Assembly (NCBI GenBank): GCA_965115825.1 | Contig: OZ220464.1 | Span: forward strand, 1-64,000 | DNA from: Bin87 sp965115825 | Lineage (GTDB): Bacteria > Chloroflexota > Dehalococcoidia > Lucifugimonadales > UBA3495 | Direction of reading: 5' to 3' | Length of the DNA: 64,000 nt | In this document: piece after piece, positions 42,956 through 50,952 of the stretch | Position numbering within the stretch: the first letter of the stretch is position 1 | How the letters are laid out: each line of letters opens with the position of its first letter | Position numbers and translations under genes: made by a program | The notes under the pieces: model-generated | What the model saw: the letters and a program-made list of their open reading frames with translations, nothing else | The model's database searches: none | What the model was told of the DNA's origin: nothing

Positions 42956-43553
42956 CTTGCCGCTCGACCAGGATACGGGAGGTTTGGCGGCCATCCTTAC
43001 GTATGCGGTCGGCTATGCGATTTCCCCTTTCCCGCACGTCGTGGGTGATTGGGCCGGGCATCCTGAGTCCTGACAATTCGTAGGGGACAGCCTCACCCTG
43101 CTTTGTAATGCGCCAGGCCAGTTCGTCGTGGGAGTACTCCTCAATCCGGGCGGCGTTGAAATCGGCGAAGCGACGCAGCTGTTCATCGAGGATGCGCCGC
43201 TCCGGTTCAGTGAGCGCAGCCGCAGCCGACGGGAGACCCGCGACCGGGCGGCGACGCTGGTTGCCGTTGGGGATCTCTTCCGGCAAGACACTTATCACGT
43301 GTTCGTCTTGCAGGCGCCGCAGGATGTTCTCCCAGTCATCGGGGTATGGCCCGTGCGGCATATGAACGTAGGGCGTCCCCGTGATGGGTTGGCCGGTGCG
43401 GAGGTATGCGGCGCAATCCGCGTAGTACAGCAACTTGACCAGTTTGGTCAGCCCAAAGGCGTCATCGCGCCGCGAGCGTTCCGTGAGATATGCGACGGCC
43501 GCGGCGAGTTTTTCCCATTGTGGCGGGAAGCGCTTGCGTCCTTCCATAACCAT
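42945..43553 (-). CDS. Panacea-domain (SocA-like) antitoxin, module 1
   Basis: The 202-residue protein carries the Panacea antitoxin domain (formerly DUF4065, related to SocA and GepA), known to neutralise many unrelated toxins. Diagnostic text is KLVKLLYYADCAAYLRTGQP followed by ITGTPYVHMPHGPYP (about residues 40-75). A C-terminal helical region with EYSHDELAWRITKQGEAVPY is also family-like. AGGAGG lies 6 nt before the ATG at 43553. The small gene downstream overlaps by 11 nt, the usual arrangement for a toxin-antitoxin pair. Confidence 0.78.
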   Translation of the reverse strand: MVMEGRKRFPPQWEKLAAAVAYLTERSRRDDAFGLTKLVKLLYYADCAAYLRTGQPITGTPYVHMPHGPYPDDWENILRRLQDEHVISVLPEEIPNGNQRRRPVAGLPSAAAALTEPERRILDEQLRRFADFNAARIEEYSHDELAWRITKQGEAVPYELSGLRMPGPITHDVRERGNRIADRIRKDGRQTSRILVERQDAV

Positions 43554-43664
43554 CAGCGGCCTCCTGGTTGTTCCGGGTTTATGTCGCCATTGTACAGCAT
43601 ATAGAACTTGGGTGCAACAGCGGGGTCGTTGGAGCCGGGACTATGCGATGCTTGTGCCGATGCC

Positions 43665-43725
43665 TTACTGCCGGACGTATTTGTCCACTCGCTCCTGGGC
43701 GCCGAGGGCCATGTAGATGTTGCCG
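43665..43725 (-). pseudogene. Duplicated 3' end of the NHL-repeat gene
   Basis: These 61 bp are nearly identical to 44689-44749, the last 20 codons and stop of the NHL gene (one mismatch seen, CACTCG for CACCCG). The frame breaks immediately upstream, so it is a fragment. Together with the intact gene end it forms direct repeats around Panacea module 2. The rest of 43554-43664 has no gene. Confidence 0.8.
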
Positions 43726-43730
43726 GGAAA

Positions 43731-44018
43731 CTACCCGTCAATGGTGGTCACTCGTTCCAGATAGACAATGCGGTCATCTTCCACGATGCAGTACCAAATT
43801 CGCACTCGGCGTTCGTAGGTAATTACCCGTAAGTCGGAAATGAGGCCGGCGTTCGGAGGAACCCGATAAGGGTCTCGCGCCAATTGTTCCTTGATGGCAG
43901 CCAAGTCGAAACCGCCAAACATCTGGTTGATGTAGCCATTGCGGACCGCCTCACGCCAACCTTCGTTGAAATCATCGGTCTCACGAACATCATACCGGGG
44001 ATCGTTTTCGCGCAACAT
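43731..44018 (-). CDS. Putative toxin partner of Panacea module 2
   Basis: This 95-residue protein runs from the ATG at 44018, which lies inside the antitoxin gene (29-nt overlap); a TTG 27 nt upstream is an alternative. It shares with the module 1 partner the RYDVRETDDF opening, the ARDPYRVP turn and IWYCIVEDDRIVYLERVTTI near the end. No membrane segment or nuclease signature is seen. Its stop lies only 6 nt from the duplicated NHL fragment, so the module has been cut close. The toxin role is inferred from position. Confidence 0.52.
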   Translation of the reverse strand: MLRENDPRYDVRETDDFNEGWREAVRNGYINQMFGGFDLAAIKEQLARDPYRVPPNAGLISDLRVITYERRVRIWYCIVEDDRIVYLERVTTIDG

Positions 44019-44565
44019 CAGCAGCAATCCGTTCCGCTTCCGCAAGTTCAGCCATGCTCAGAGGCATATCGGACAGACCGGCCAATTCGTAGGGAATCGG
44101 TTCTCCATCTTCGGTAGATAGCCAGCCCAGCTCCTGGTGGGAATATTCCTCGATGCCGGCGGAATTAAAGCCGGCAAACCGCTGTAATTGCTCGTCCAGG
44201 ATGGCGCACTCATCGGCGGTGAGCGTTTCAGGTTGAACCTGCCGATTGGCAACCCAACGGTACTGCCGGTACACGCGAAAAGCGCTTACGATGTCTTCCG
44301 AATGCACCTGCACATCCCCGGCAGTCTGCATCCGGCACTTCGACTTGTACCAATCCGACGGATAGGGTCCATGCGGGTAGTGCAGGTATGTTGTGCCGGT
44401 GATAGGGGCGCCATGGCGCCGATAGGCTGCGCAATCGGCGTAGTACAGCAACTTGACCAGCTTGGTCTCTCCGAAATTGGGATCCGACCGAGAGCCGTGA
44501 ACCAGATAGATCACCGCTTCGGTCAGCTTATCCAGCCTTTGCTCAAAATTCTCCCGCTTCTCCAT
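43990..44565 (-). CDS. Panacea-domain (SocA-like) antitoxin, module 2
   Basis: This 191-residue homologue of the 42945-43553 product shares the identical KLVKLLYYADCAAY block, ITGTTYLHYPHGPYPSDWY, and a late EYSHQELGWLSTEDGEPIPY segment. The ATG at 44565 has AAGGAGG 7 nt upstream; the frame extends further but without similarity. The two antitoxins have diverged in the middle (about residues 75-125), where toxin specificity could lie. It overlaps the downstream small gene. Confidence 0.78.
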   Translation of the reverse strand: MEKRENFEQRLDKLTEAVIYLVHGSRSDPNFGETKLVKLLYYADCAAYRRHGAPITGTTYLHYPHGPYPSDWYKSKCRMQTAGDVQVHSEDIVSAFRVYRQYRWVANRQVQPETLTADECAILDEQLQRFAGFNSAGIEEYSHQELGWLSTEDGEPIPYELAGLSDMPLSMAELAEAERIAADVARKRSPV

Positions 44566-44688
44566 GGCAGGGCCTCCTTCGGCTTGGAGCGGGCTCGTTC
44601 CGGAGCAGGGAGGTTCCAGACCCTGCGTTCCATCGGAACCGGCAAGCGCCATCGGCGCGCCCGCTCGCATAATCCGGATACGCTTTGC

Positions 44689-45564
44689 TTACTGCCGGAC
44701 GTATTTGTCCACCCGCTCCTGGGCGCCGAGGGCCATGTAGATGTTGCCGTTGGCGTCAACCCAGCTGCCGTGCGCAGACTCGGAATCCCAACGGGCCAGC
44801 ACGTTGCCGTCGGCGTCCATGATGCTGACTCGCGGCGAGGCGCCGTTGACGCCGCCTTCGCTGATGATCAGCGCGCCCTCGCCATCCACGGATATGTCCA
44901 GCGGCCGGCGCAGGTCGTCCCACATGGACAGAAACTCGCCGTCGGGGGAATAAACCTGGATGCGATTGTTCTCCCGGTCGCAGAGGTACAGGTTCCCGTT
45001 GGGATGGGCCACGATGCTGTGGGGGAGGTGGAACTGGCCGGGGCCGCCCTTGCCCGGCTCGCCCCAGGACTGCTTCAGCCGGCCGTCGGCGGAAAAGCGA
45101 TGCACCCGGGCGTTGCGGTAGCCGTCGGACACGTACAGGTCGCCGTTGGGAGCGGGAACCAGCTCGGTCGGGTAGTTGAAGGGGCCGGCGGAGCGTGGGC
45201 AGACCTCGCCGGGAACCTCGCAGCCGGTGTCGGAGTGGACGCCGCGCTGGCCGATGACCTGCAACGGCTTGCCGTCCAGCGTGTAGATCACGCAGACCGA
45301 ATCGGTGCGGTCGGTGAGATAGACGACGTCGTTCTGAATGTAGATGCCGTGGGCTTCGGCGATGGCGCGGAGGCCCCAGGAGCCGAGGTAGTTGCCGCCG
45401 GGCCCGAAAATCAGCACGGGAGGGTCTTTGCGCTGGAAGATATAGACTCGATTCTGGGAATCGGTGGCGACGGCCGAGGCGTTGCCCATGGTCATGCCCT
45501 CGGGCAGGCGCGCCCAATCCCGCTCCAGGGTGTACGTGTATTTGCCGGAACCTACCGTAGTCAT
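44689..45564 (-). CDS. NHL-repeat beta-propeller protein
   Basis: The 291-residue protein consists of NHL-type repeats, each with a DGxLYVSDGYRNARVHRF-style signature, for example GNLYLCDRENNRIQVYSPDG and RVYIFQRKDPPVLIF. About six blades are expected, resembling the peptidyl-hydroxyglycine lyase-like and SMP-30-like propellers. No signal peptide or membrane segment is seen. Two Cys (GCEVPGEVCPRS) sit in an insertion. The last 61 bp recur at 43665-43725 across the neighbouring toxin-antitoxin module. Binding or lyase activity cannot be told apart. Confidence 0.75.
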   Translation of the reverse strand: MTTVGSGKYTYTLERDWARLPEGMTMGNASAVATDSQNRVYIFQRKDPPVLIFGPGGNYLGSWGLRAIAEAHGIYIQNDVVYLTDRTDSVCVIYTLDGKPLQVIGQRGVHSDTGCEVPGEVCPRSAGPFNYPTELVPAPNGDLYVSDGYRNARVHRFSADGRLKQSWGEPGKGGPGQFHLPHSIVAHPNGNLYLCDRENNRIQVYSPDGEFLSMWDDLRRPLDISVDGEGALIISEGGVNGASPRVSIMDADGNVLARWDSESAHGSWVDANGNIYMALGAQERVDKYVRQ

Positions 45565-45685
45565 TGCGGGCCTCCTGACGTGTCTTTTGTCCGTTGAGCA
45601 GTGGGGATTACCAATATTCGGTTATGGTCGACATTCTATCAGAGTGGCCAGAGTACCACAGCTTGGGATGTGGGTGGTGGGTTTT

Positions 45686-46555
45686 GTCAGAATCAGGATT
45701 TACGGGATTTTGGGATTTACAGGATTTGGGGTTGGGCTGCGGGGAGATTGCAGATCCGTATCAGGTGGTAGGGTGGCGTTCTTTTGTGGGGGTATTTGGG
45801 AGGGTGTGGTGTTTGTCAGAATCAGGATTTACGGGATTTTAGGATTTACAGGATTGGGGTTTTGGGGTGCGGGGAGATTGCAGCTGCGTATCGGGTAGTA
45901 GGGTGGCGTTTCTTGTGGCGGGGTATTTGGGAGGGTGTGGTGTTTGTCAGAATCAGGATTTACGGGATTTTGGGATTTACAGGATTGGGGGTTGCGCTGT
46001 GGGAGATTGCGGCGGCGTATCAGGTGGTAGGGTGGCGTTCTTTTGGCGGGGTATTTGGGAGGGTGTGATGTTTGTCAGAATCAGGATTTACGGGATTTTG
46101 GGATTTACAGGATTGGGGTTTTGGGGTGCGGGGAGATTGCGGCTGCGTATCAGGTAGTAGGGTGGCGTTCTTTTGTGGGGGTATTTGGGAGGGTGTGGTG
46201 TTTGTCAGAATCAGGATTTACGGGATTTTGGGATTTACAGGATTGGGGGTTGCGCTGCGGGGAGATTGCAGCTGCGTATCAGGTAGTAGGGTGGCGTTCT
46301 TTTGGCGGGGTATTTGGGAGGGTGTGGTGTTTGTCAGAATCAGGATTTACGGGATTGTGGGGTTGGGCTGTGGGAGATTGCGGCGGCGTATCAGGTGGTA
46401 GGGTCGCGTTCTTTTGTGGGGGTATTTGGGAAGGTGTGGTGTTTGTCAGAATCAGGATTTACGGGATTTTGGGATTTACAGGATTGGGGGTTGGGCTGCG
46501 GGGAGATTGCAGATCCGTATCAGGTGGTAGGGTGGCGTTCTTTTGGCGGGGTGAC
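45686..46555. repeat. Seven-copy ~129-bp tandem repeat
   Basis: Core starts (GTCAGAATCAGG) are at 45686, 45815, 45946, 46074, 46204, 46333 and 46445. Spacings are 129, 131, 128, 130, 129 and 112; the sixth copy lacks one GGGATTTACAGGATT-type segment. Each unit holds the same core as the 25.4-kb array but a different spacer, containing GGGAGATTGCAGCTGCGTAT and GGGTATTTGGGAGGGTGTGG. Periods are not multiples of three and frames across it are not called. The stretch 45565-45685 is otherwise empty. Confidence 0.88.
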
Positions 46556-46619
46556 GTTTAAACTCGGCGAAAATTGGGCGGAAGCGGGCAGTTGCGGCAG
46601 TACACCGGCATTGCGAAGT

Positions 46620-46629
46620 ATGCTATAAT
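46620..46629 (+). promoter_or_regulatory. Extended -10 promoter for FN3/IPT copy 2
   Basis: ATGCTATAAT contains TG-N-TATAAT, the extended -10 form, with TATAAT at 46624-46629. No consensus -35 lies at the right distance. A start near 46636 implies a leader of about 270 nt. Confidence 0.42.
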
Positions 46630-46634
46630 GAAGA

Positions 46635-46682
46635 CAGACAGCGCGCGCCACAGACAGCGCGCGCCACAGACAGCGCGCGCCA
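46635..46682. repeat. Three perfect 16-bp tandem repeats in the leader
   Basis: CAGACAGCGCGCGCCA occurs three times without gaps (46635-46650, 46651-46666, 46667-46682), then partially once more. It lies directly after the promoter-like element, so copy number could alter the 5' leader. Confidence 0.85.
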
Positions 46683-46723
46683 CAGACAAGGAAGGAGGCG
46701 CGCGTTGAAGCATCTGTCCAGCT

Positions 46724-46782
46724 GACGGAAACGGCGCCGGCCGGCTCGCTTTGAGCCGATGCCGGCTTGTTGCGTTTCCGTC
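46724..46782 (+). promoter_or_regulatory. Large hairpin in the leader of FN3/IPT copy 2
   Basis: GACGGAAACG (46724-46733) pairs with CGTTTCCGTC (46773-46782) and encloses a second hairpin, GGCTC-GCTTT-GAGCC (46743-46757). It lies between the tandem repeats and the start codon. No named riboswitch class matches by eye. Confidence 0.45.
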
Positions 46783-46906
46783 CCGTAAGCCTTCCACCGT
46801 TCCGCTCCGACGCCGGCTTTGCTGTGCGGGAGCGAATGATGTCGGAGGCAATTCAACTGACAACCCTTGAATGGCAACCTCAACCTCAGTGAGGAGATTC
46901 TGTCAA

Positions 46907-49900
46907 ATGCGAAGCAAAATGAGAAAACTAACTTGGTCAGCGCCGCTGGCCGTGGCGGCTTTGGCTATCGTCGGCGCGCTGGCCCTTTTTGGCCTCCTGG
47001 CCCTACCTAACCCCGGCCCGGCCAGCGCCCAAGGCGGCGCCTGCGCCGAGGGCGGAACCGGCTTCCAAACCACCCCCACCACCAAGCCTGCCGCGCCTAC
47101 GCTCACGGCCAAAAACACGGCCCTGGCCGTAATGCTCCCTGAGGCAGCGGACGACGCCGCCACCGACGGCAGCCCGGAGTACACCGGCTTTGACATTCAA
47201 TACCGGCAAGGAACATCCGGCGCCTTCACAGCCTTTACCGGCGAGATTACGGTCAACCCGCGCAACCTCTCCGGCGCCGCGCAGATTACCGGCCTCACCA
47301 ACAGTCAAGCCTACGAAGTGCAGATACGCGTCACCTGCGCCGCTACCTTCGGCCCCTGGAGCGCTTCCGCAACCGGAACCCCGGCCCCATCCGTGCCCGG
47401 CCCAGTCCGGAATCTAACGGTGACCCAGACTCTGTATCGAACCCCGGCGCAAAGCGACGCCATTCATAGTGGCCTTTCTCATAATTTCCCCTCGGTCATT
47501 ATCTTCACTGACTGGGAACCGCCGGCGGATAACGGGGGCAGCCCGGTTACCAGCTACAATCTGAAGATCCACACCGGCGGAACGGGCGCTGCCATCGGCA
47601 GCTTGACCAGTCTGTTTACCAAGGCCGATTGGAAGAACGACCTGCATCCGAACTACCCGGCCGAATTCGACGACGTGCAGTATGATTCTCTGCCCAATGT
47701 CGCAAGCACTGACAATGGTCATGGCGCCAACGGCCTCTGGTACCGGTACGAGGTGGCGGCCAACAACTCCGCCGGCGCCGGACCGGCGACGAAGGTTGAC
47801 TTCCGGGTCGTCGCCGGCAAGGCGCAGAACTTAACCGCCGTGTGGTTCACGGGGACGATTGCGTCGGACAGCACCACGTCCGGCGGAGCGCCCAAACTCA
47901 CGGTGAAGCTGAACAGCCTGCGCGCTCCCTTGCCGGTAGGCTCCCGCGTCGTCTTGTTCCTGGAAGACGACTTCCAGGTTCCCGACTCCATCCCCGCCAG
48001 CTCAATCTACTTCGTTGCCAATTCCCCTGCATCCGTGGCCACCGGCAACGGCGCCCCGGTGTACGCCACCGAAGCCCCGGAGATTGACACCGACTCTTAC
48101 TTTGACGACGACAAGGACGACGTGAGCATTACCGTCCGCATCCCCGATATGTGCACCGGCGATTCGGACGAATGCGAAGGTTCCAACGGGGTTGAGCAGG
48201 GCCAGGAACTGACCATGGTCATCCTGGGCAGCTCCGGCATCAAGAACCCCTCCGAAGCGGGAACCCACACCGTCGCCTATGATGTGCTGGACTTCGACGA
48301 TGCCCTTCCCGGCCGAATTGAGCGGCGGATGGAAAAGGGCATGGAGCAGAGCGCCAAAACCGCCACCGGCAATCGCACCATCAGCAGGCAGCAAGGAGTG
48401 TACGTCAGCACGTCGGCCAAGATATCGCTGTCGGATGTGGACGGCGAACGTGGCGACGAGCTGACGGTCAACGCCAGCGGGTTCAACAATGGGGTTTCCG
48501 CCGTCGCTTACGTCAACCAGCGCAAGGCAGCCCGCTACGCCGTAGCCAAATGGTGGGAAACCCTGGACTGCGACAAGATGAAAGCAGCCATGGGCCCCGG
48601 CGCCGGCAACGAGTTCTGCTTCCACTACACCCTCAACTCCTCCGAAATGACCTACACCGTGGCCAGCAAGGACAAGGCGGCCAGCGATAAGGTCTTCGCC
48701 CGCCACCTGTGCGAAGTGGGCATCGTTGACGCTGGCACCGAGTTGGCTGCCGCTACGGTGGGCAGCGATGACAAGGCGGCCATTACCTTTGAGGTTACGG
48801 CGCCGACCTTCAAGCCGGGCAACGACAACCTCCTCTGCGTGGCGGATGGCGAAGGCCGCACGTCGGGCACGGACTACGAGGACTTTGAGCTGCTGCCGTC
48901 CATCCGGGTGTCGCCTACTGAGGCCAGAGTGGGCGATACGATAACGGTCTTCGCCCAGGATTTCCCTACTCAGGGCGCCGGGTTCAAGGAGTTGAAGTTG
49001 GGCGGCGAGACCGTGATGAAGAGCGGAACCGGCGAGGACAATGTGGGCGCGGTATCGCTGGTCAGCGTGTCGTCCACCAGCATCAGCTCGGACGGCTCAG
49101 CGACGGCTACGTTTGACCTCCCGCCGGACGTCAACGGGGTATCGCTGGGAGTAACGGTGCGAATTGACGCCAAGTGGGGCGACAAGTCTGAAGACGCCAA
49201 AGTGACCATCCAGCCGGCGATGCTCAACGTGAGCCAGCCGCAAGCCAAGCCCAACGAGATGGTTACGCTGACCTGCGTGGGCTTCGGCTCTGGTTCCGGC
49301 AACGCGATTATGGCGGAGAAGATCACCCTGGACGGTGTGCCGTTGAAGGTTCACTCGGATTCGCTGAACAGCGATGGTGAGGTTCCCGTGTCCAGCGCTG
49401 GGCGGTGCGTCTTCGCCGTAGCCATCTGGCCGGAGTCCGACGGTGGCGCCAACCCGGCGCTGACGCCGGGCGCGCATACCATCAAGGTCGTTGACCAGAA
49501 CGGCTATACCGGCAGCGTGGTCATTACCATCCCGGAGCCGGCGGTCAAGGTTACTCCAGCCGTGGCCGGGCCTCGGGATGTGGTTACCATCTCCGGGGAG
49601 AATTGGCCCGTGGACAACCCGGACAGCACTCGGCTTGACGCCATCACCATCACCGTTACGGACGGCGAACGGGAACGAGAGTACAGCCAGTACGCTGATG
49701 GCACCGGCCGCTGGTTCGTCGAGCATCAGGTTAGCGGCGCGGTCAGTATTCCGTCCACCAGCCGCATTGAGGCCAAGTACAGCGACTTGGTTCGGCTGGG
49801 TGAGTACGCCGTGCCGGCGTCCATCATTACGATTGAGCCTGGGGAGTGTCAGCCGGGGGACAGCGTTATGCTGACTGCATCCCGGCTGCCGGTGCATTCC

Positions 49901-50164
49901 CGCATCGACCGGGTGGAAATCGGCGGGCGGGATGTCAAGCCTACCGGGGCGCCCAGCACCGACGGCGATGGCGCCGTTACCGTGGAGGGCGTCGTCTGCC
50001 CAGGTCTGGATGAAGGCCGGTACAGCGTGCTGCTGGAAGTTGAGGAAACCGTTGCCATCGGCGAGCTGGCGATACTGTCTGAGGGGCCCCTTGGGGCAGG
50101 AGACGCCGGTAGCCGAGGCTTTGGCCCCGCTGGGGGACAGCCTGGCAGCGGTGTTCTACTTTGA
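46907..50164 (+). CDS. Large secreted FN3/IPT-domain protein, copy 2 (frameshifted C-terminus)
   Basis: The open frame encodes 1085 residues. The ATG at 46907 is chosen for GAGGAG at 46891-46896. The signal peptide, first FN3 domain and most IPT-like domains are close copies of the protein at 6109-9492, with near identity over the signal and first FN3 region; the second FN3 region (about residues 165-310) differs strongly. After residue about 1060 the frame departs from the paralogue because of one extra base in GGGGCCCC (50083-50090); the conserved C-terminal module continues in another frame to 50360. Either the protein has lost its C-terminal module or there is a sequencing error. A surface role is inferred. 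Confidence 0.7.
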   Translation: MRSKMRKLTWSAPLAVAALAIVGALALFGLLALPNPGPASAQGGACAEGGTGFQTTPTTKPAAPTLTAKNTALAVMLPEAADDAATDGSPEYTGFDIQYRQGTSGAFTAFTGEITVNPRNLSGAAQITGLTNSQAYEVQIRVTCAATFGPWSASATGTPAPSVPGPVRNLTVTQTLYRTPAQSDAIHSGLSHNFPSVIIFTDWEPPADNGGSPVTSYNLKIHTGGTGAAIGSLTSLFTKADWKNDLHPNYPAEFDDVQYDSLPNVASTDNGHGANGLWYRYEVAANNSAGAGPATKVDFRVVAGKAQNLTAVWFTGTIASDSTTSGGAPKLTVKLNSLRAPLPVGSRVVLFLEDDFQVPDSIPASSIYFVANSPASVATGNGAPVYATEAPEIDTDSYFDDDKDDVSITVRIPDMCTGDSDECEGSNGVEQGQELTMVILGSSGIKNPSEAGTHTVAYDVLDFDDALPGRIERRMEKGMEQSAKTATGNRTISRQQGVYVSTSAKISLSDVDGERGDELTVNASGFNNGVSAVAYVNQRKAARYAVAKWWETLDCDKMKAAMGPGAGNEFCFHYTLNSSEMTYTVASKDKAASDKVFARHLCEVGIVDAGTELAAATVGSDDKAAITFEVTAPTFKPGNDNLLCVADGEGRTSGTDYEDFELLPSIRVSPTEARVGDTITVFAQDFPTQGAGFKELKLGGETVMKSGTGEDNVGAVSLVSVSSTSISSDGSATATFDLPPDVNGVSLGVTVRIDAKWGDKSEDAKVTIQPAMLNVSQPQAKPNEMVTLTCVGFGSGSGNAIMAEKITLDGVPLKVHSDSLNSDGEVPVSSAGRCVFAVAIWPESDGGANPALTPGAHTIKVVDQNGYTGSVVITIPEPAVKVTPAVAGPRDVVTISGENWPVDNPDSTRLDAITITVTDGEREREYSQYADGTGRWFVEHQVSGAVSIPSTSRIEAKYSDLVRLGEYAVPASIITIEPGECQPGDSVMLTASRLPVHSRIDRVEIGGRDVKPTGAPSTDGDGAVTVEGVVCPGLDEGRYSVLLEVEETVAIGELAILSEGPLGAGDAGSRGFGPAGGQPGSGVLL

Positions 50165-50360
50165 CGGCATCGGCAAGGAGTGGCTGTTCTACGACAGCCG
50201 TCCGGAGTTCGCCGAGCTGAACACCTTGACGGAGCTGGTGGCGGGCGAACCCTACTGGGTTCTGGTCACCGAGGACGTTGAGGACGTAGCCCTGGGCGGC
50301 AAGAGTCGCAGCCTGACGTGCAGCGCCGGCGGCAACTGCTGGAACCTGATGGTCTGGTAG
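50091..50360 (+). pseudogene. C-terminal module of FN3/IPT copy 2, displaced by the frameshift
   Basis: In this frame the sequence resumes the paralogue's ending: VAEALAPLGDSLAAVFYFDG, then WLFYDSRPEF and a final CSAGGNCWNLMVW before the stop. Removing one C from the CCCC at 50087-50090 joins it exactly to the preceding frame, giving an intact protein of about 1150 residues. Confidence 0.8.
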
Positions 50361-50404
50361 GCTGGCGGCAAGCACGCTGCGCTTACCCGATAGTCGGGAA
50401 AACC

Positions 50405-50438
50405 CGCTCCTCTCCCTCATCAACGAAGGAGAGGAGCG
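50405..50438 (+). terminator. Terminator after FN3/IPT copy 2
   Basis: CGCTCCTCTCC (50405-50415) pairs with GGAGAGGAGCG (50428-50438) around the same 12-nt loop as the copy 1 terminator; CTATTT follows. Confidence 0.7.
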
Positions 50439-50439
50439 C

Positions 50440-50900
50440 GGCTATTTAAGGGCGATGGAATGGACAGGATGGGAGGACGCGGGCTGCGGCTTTTATCGGA
50501 ACGATGGGGGGAGTGGAGCCGCAGCGTTGGGCGAGGGGTGGCGCGACGGAGCGAGTGGGGTGGGAATGACGGGGGAGGTGGGCGGGTTTTTGCGGGAACT
50601 GCGGTGTGAATGGAACGAACAGGATGGATAGGAGTGCGGGGTCGCCTGGGATGGTGGTATAGGCATCCAGGGGAGGGTGTGAACGGAATGGACAGGATGG
50701 ATAGGAGTATGGGATTGCGGCTTGCGCCGGAACGATGGGGAGGTGAGGCCAGAGCGCTGAGCGGGGGATGGCGCGACGGTGGGAATGGGAATGAGAGGGT
50801 GGCGCGACGGTTAGGAATTGGGGGGGATCCGCGGTGCATCTATGAGCAAGCAGGAGTATATTGTAGCGAATCGCCCTGCGATCGGTATAGGGTCTGGCGC
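50440..50900. repeat. G-rich dispersed repeats downstream of FN3/IPT copy 2
   Basis: No gene is supported. The first ~170 nt match the flank of copy 1. Short phrases such as GCGGCTTTTATCGGAACGAT, GCGGCTTGCGCCGGAACGAT and GGGATGGCGCGACGGTGGGA recur several times. AATGGACAGGATGG phrases occur near 50460 and 50690. Confidence 0.6.
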
Positions 50901-50952
50901 AGTTGGCAGGCGCTAATCGTTGGCGGGGAGAGCCTGTTGTGAGGGAATTACT

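Noticed and set aside
45464..46628. Long frames across the 129-bp repeats
   Set aside because: They have the same cause as above: different frames are open in successive units and no conserved start exists.
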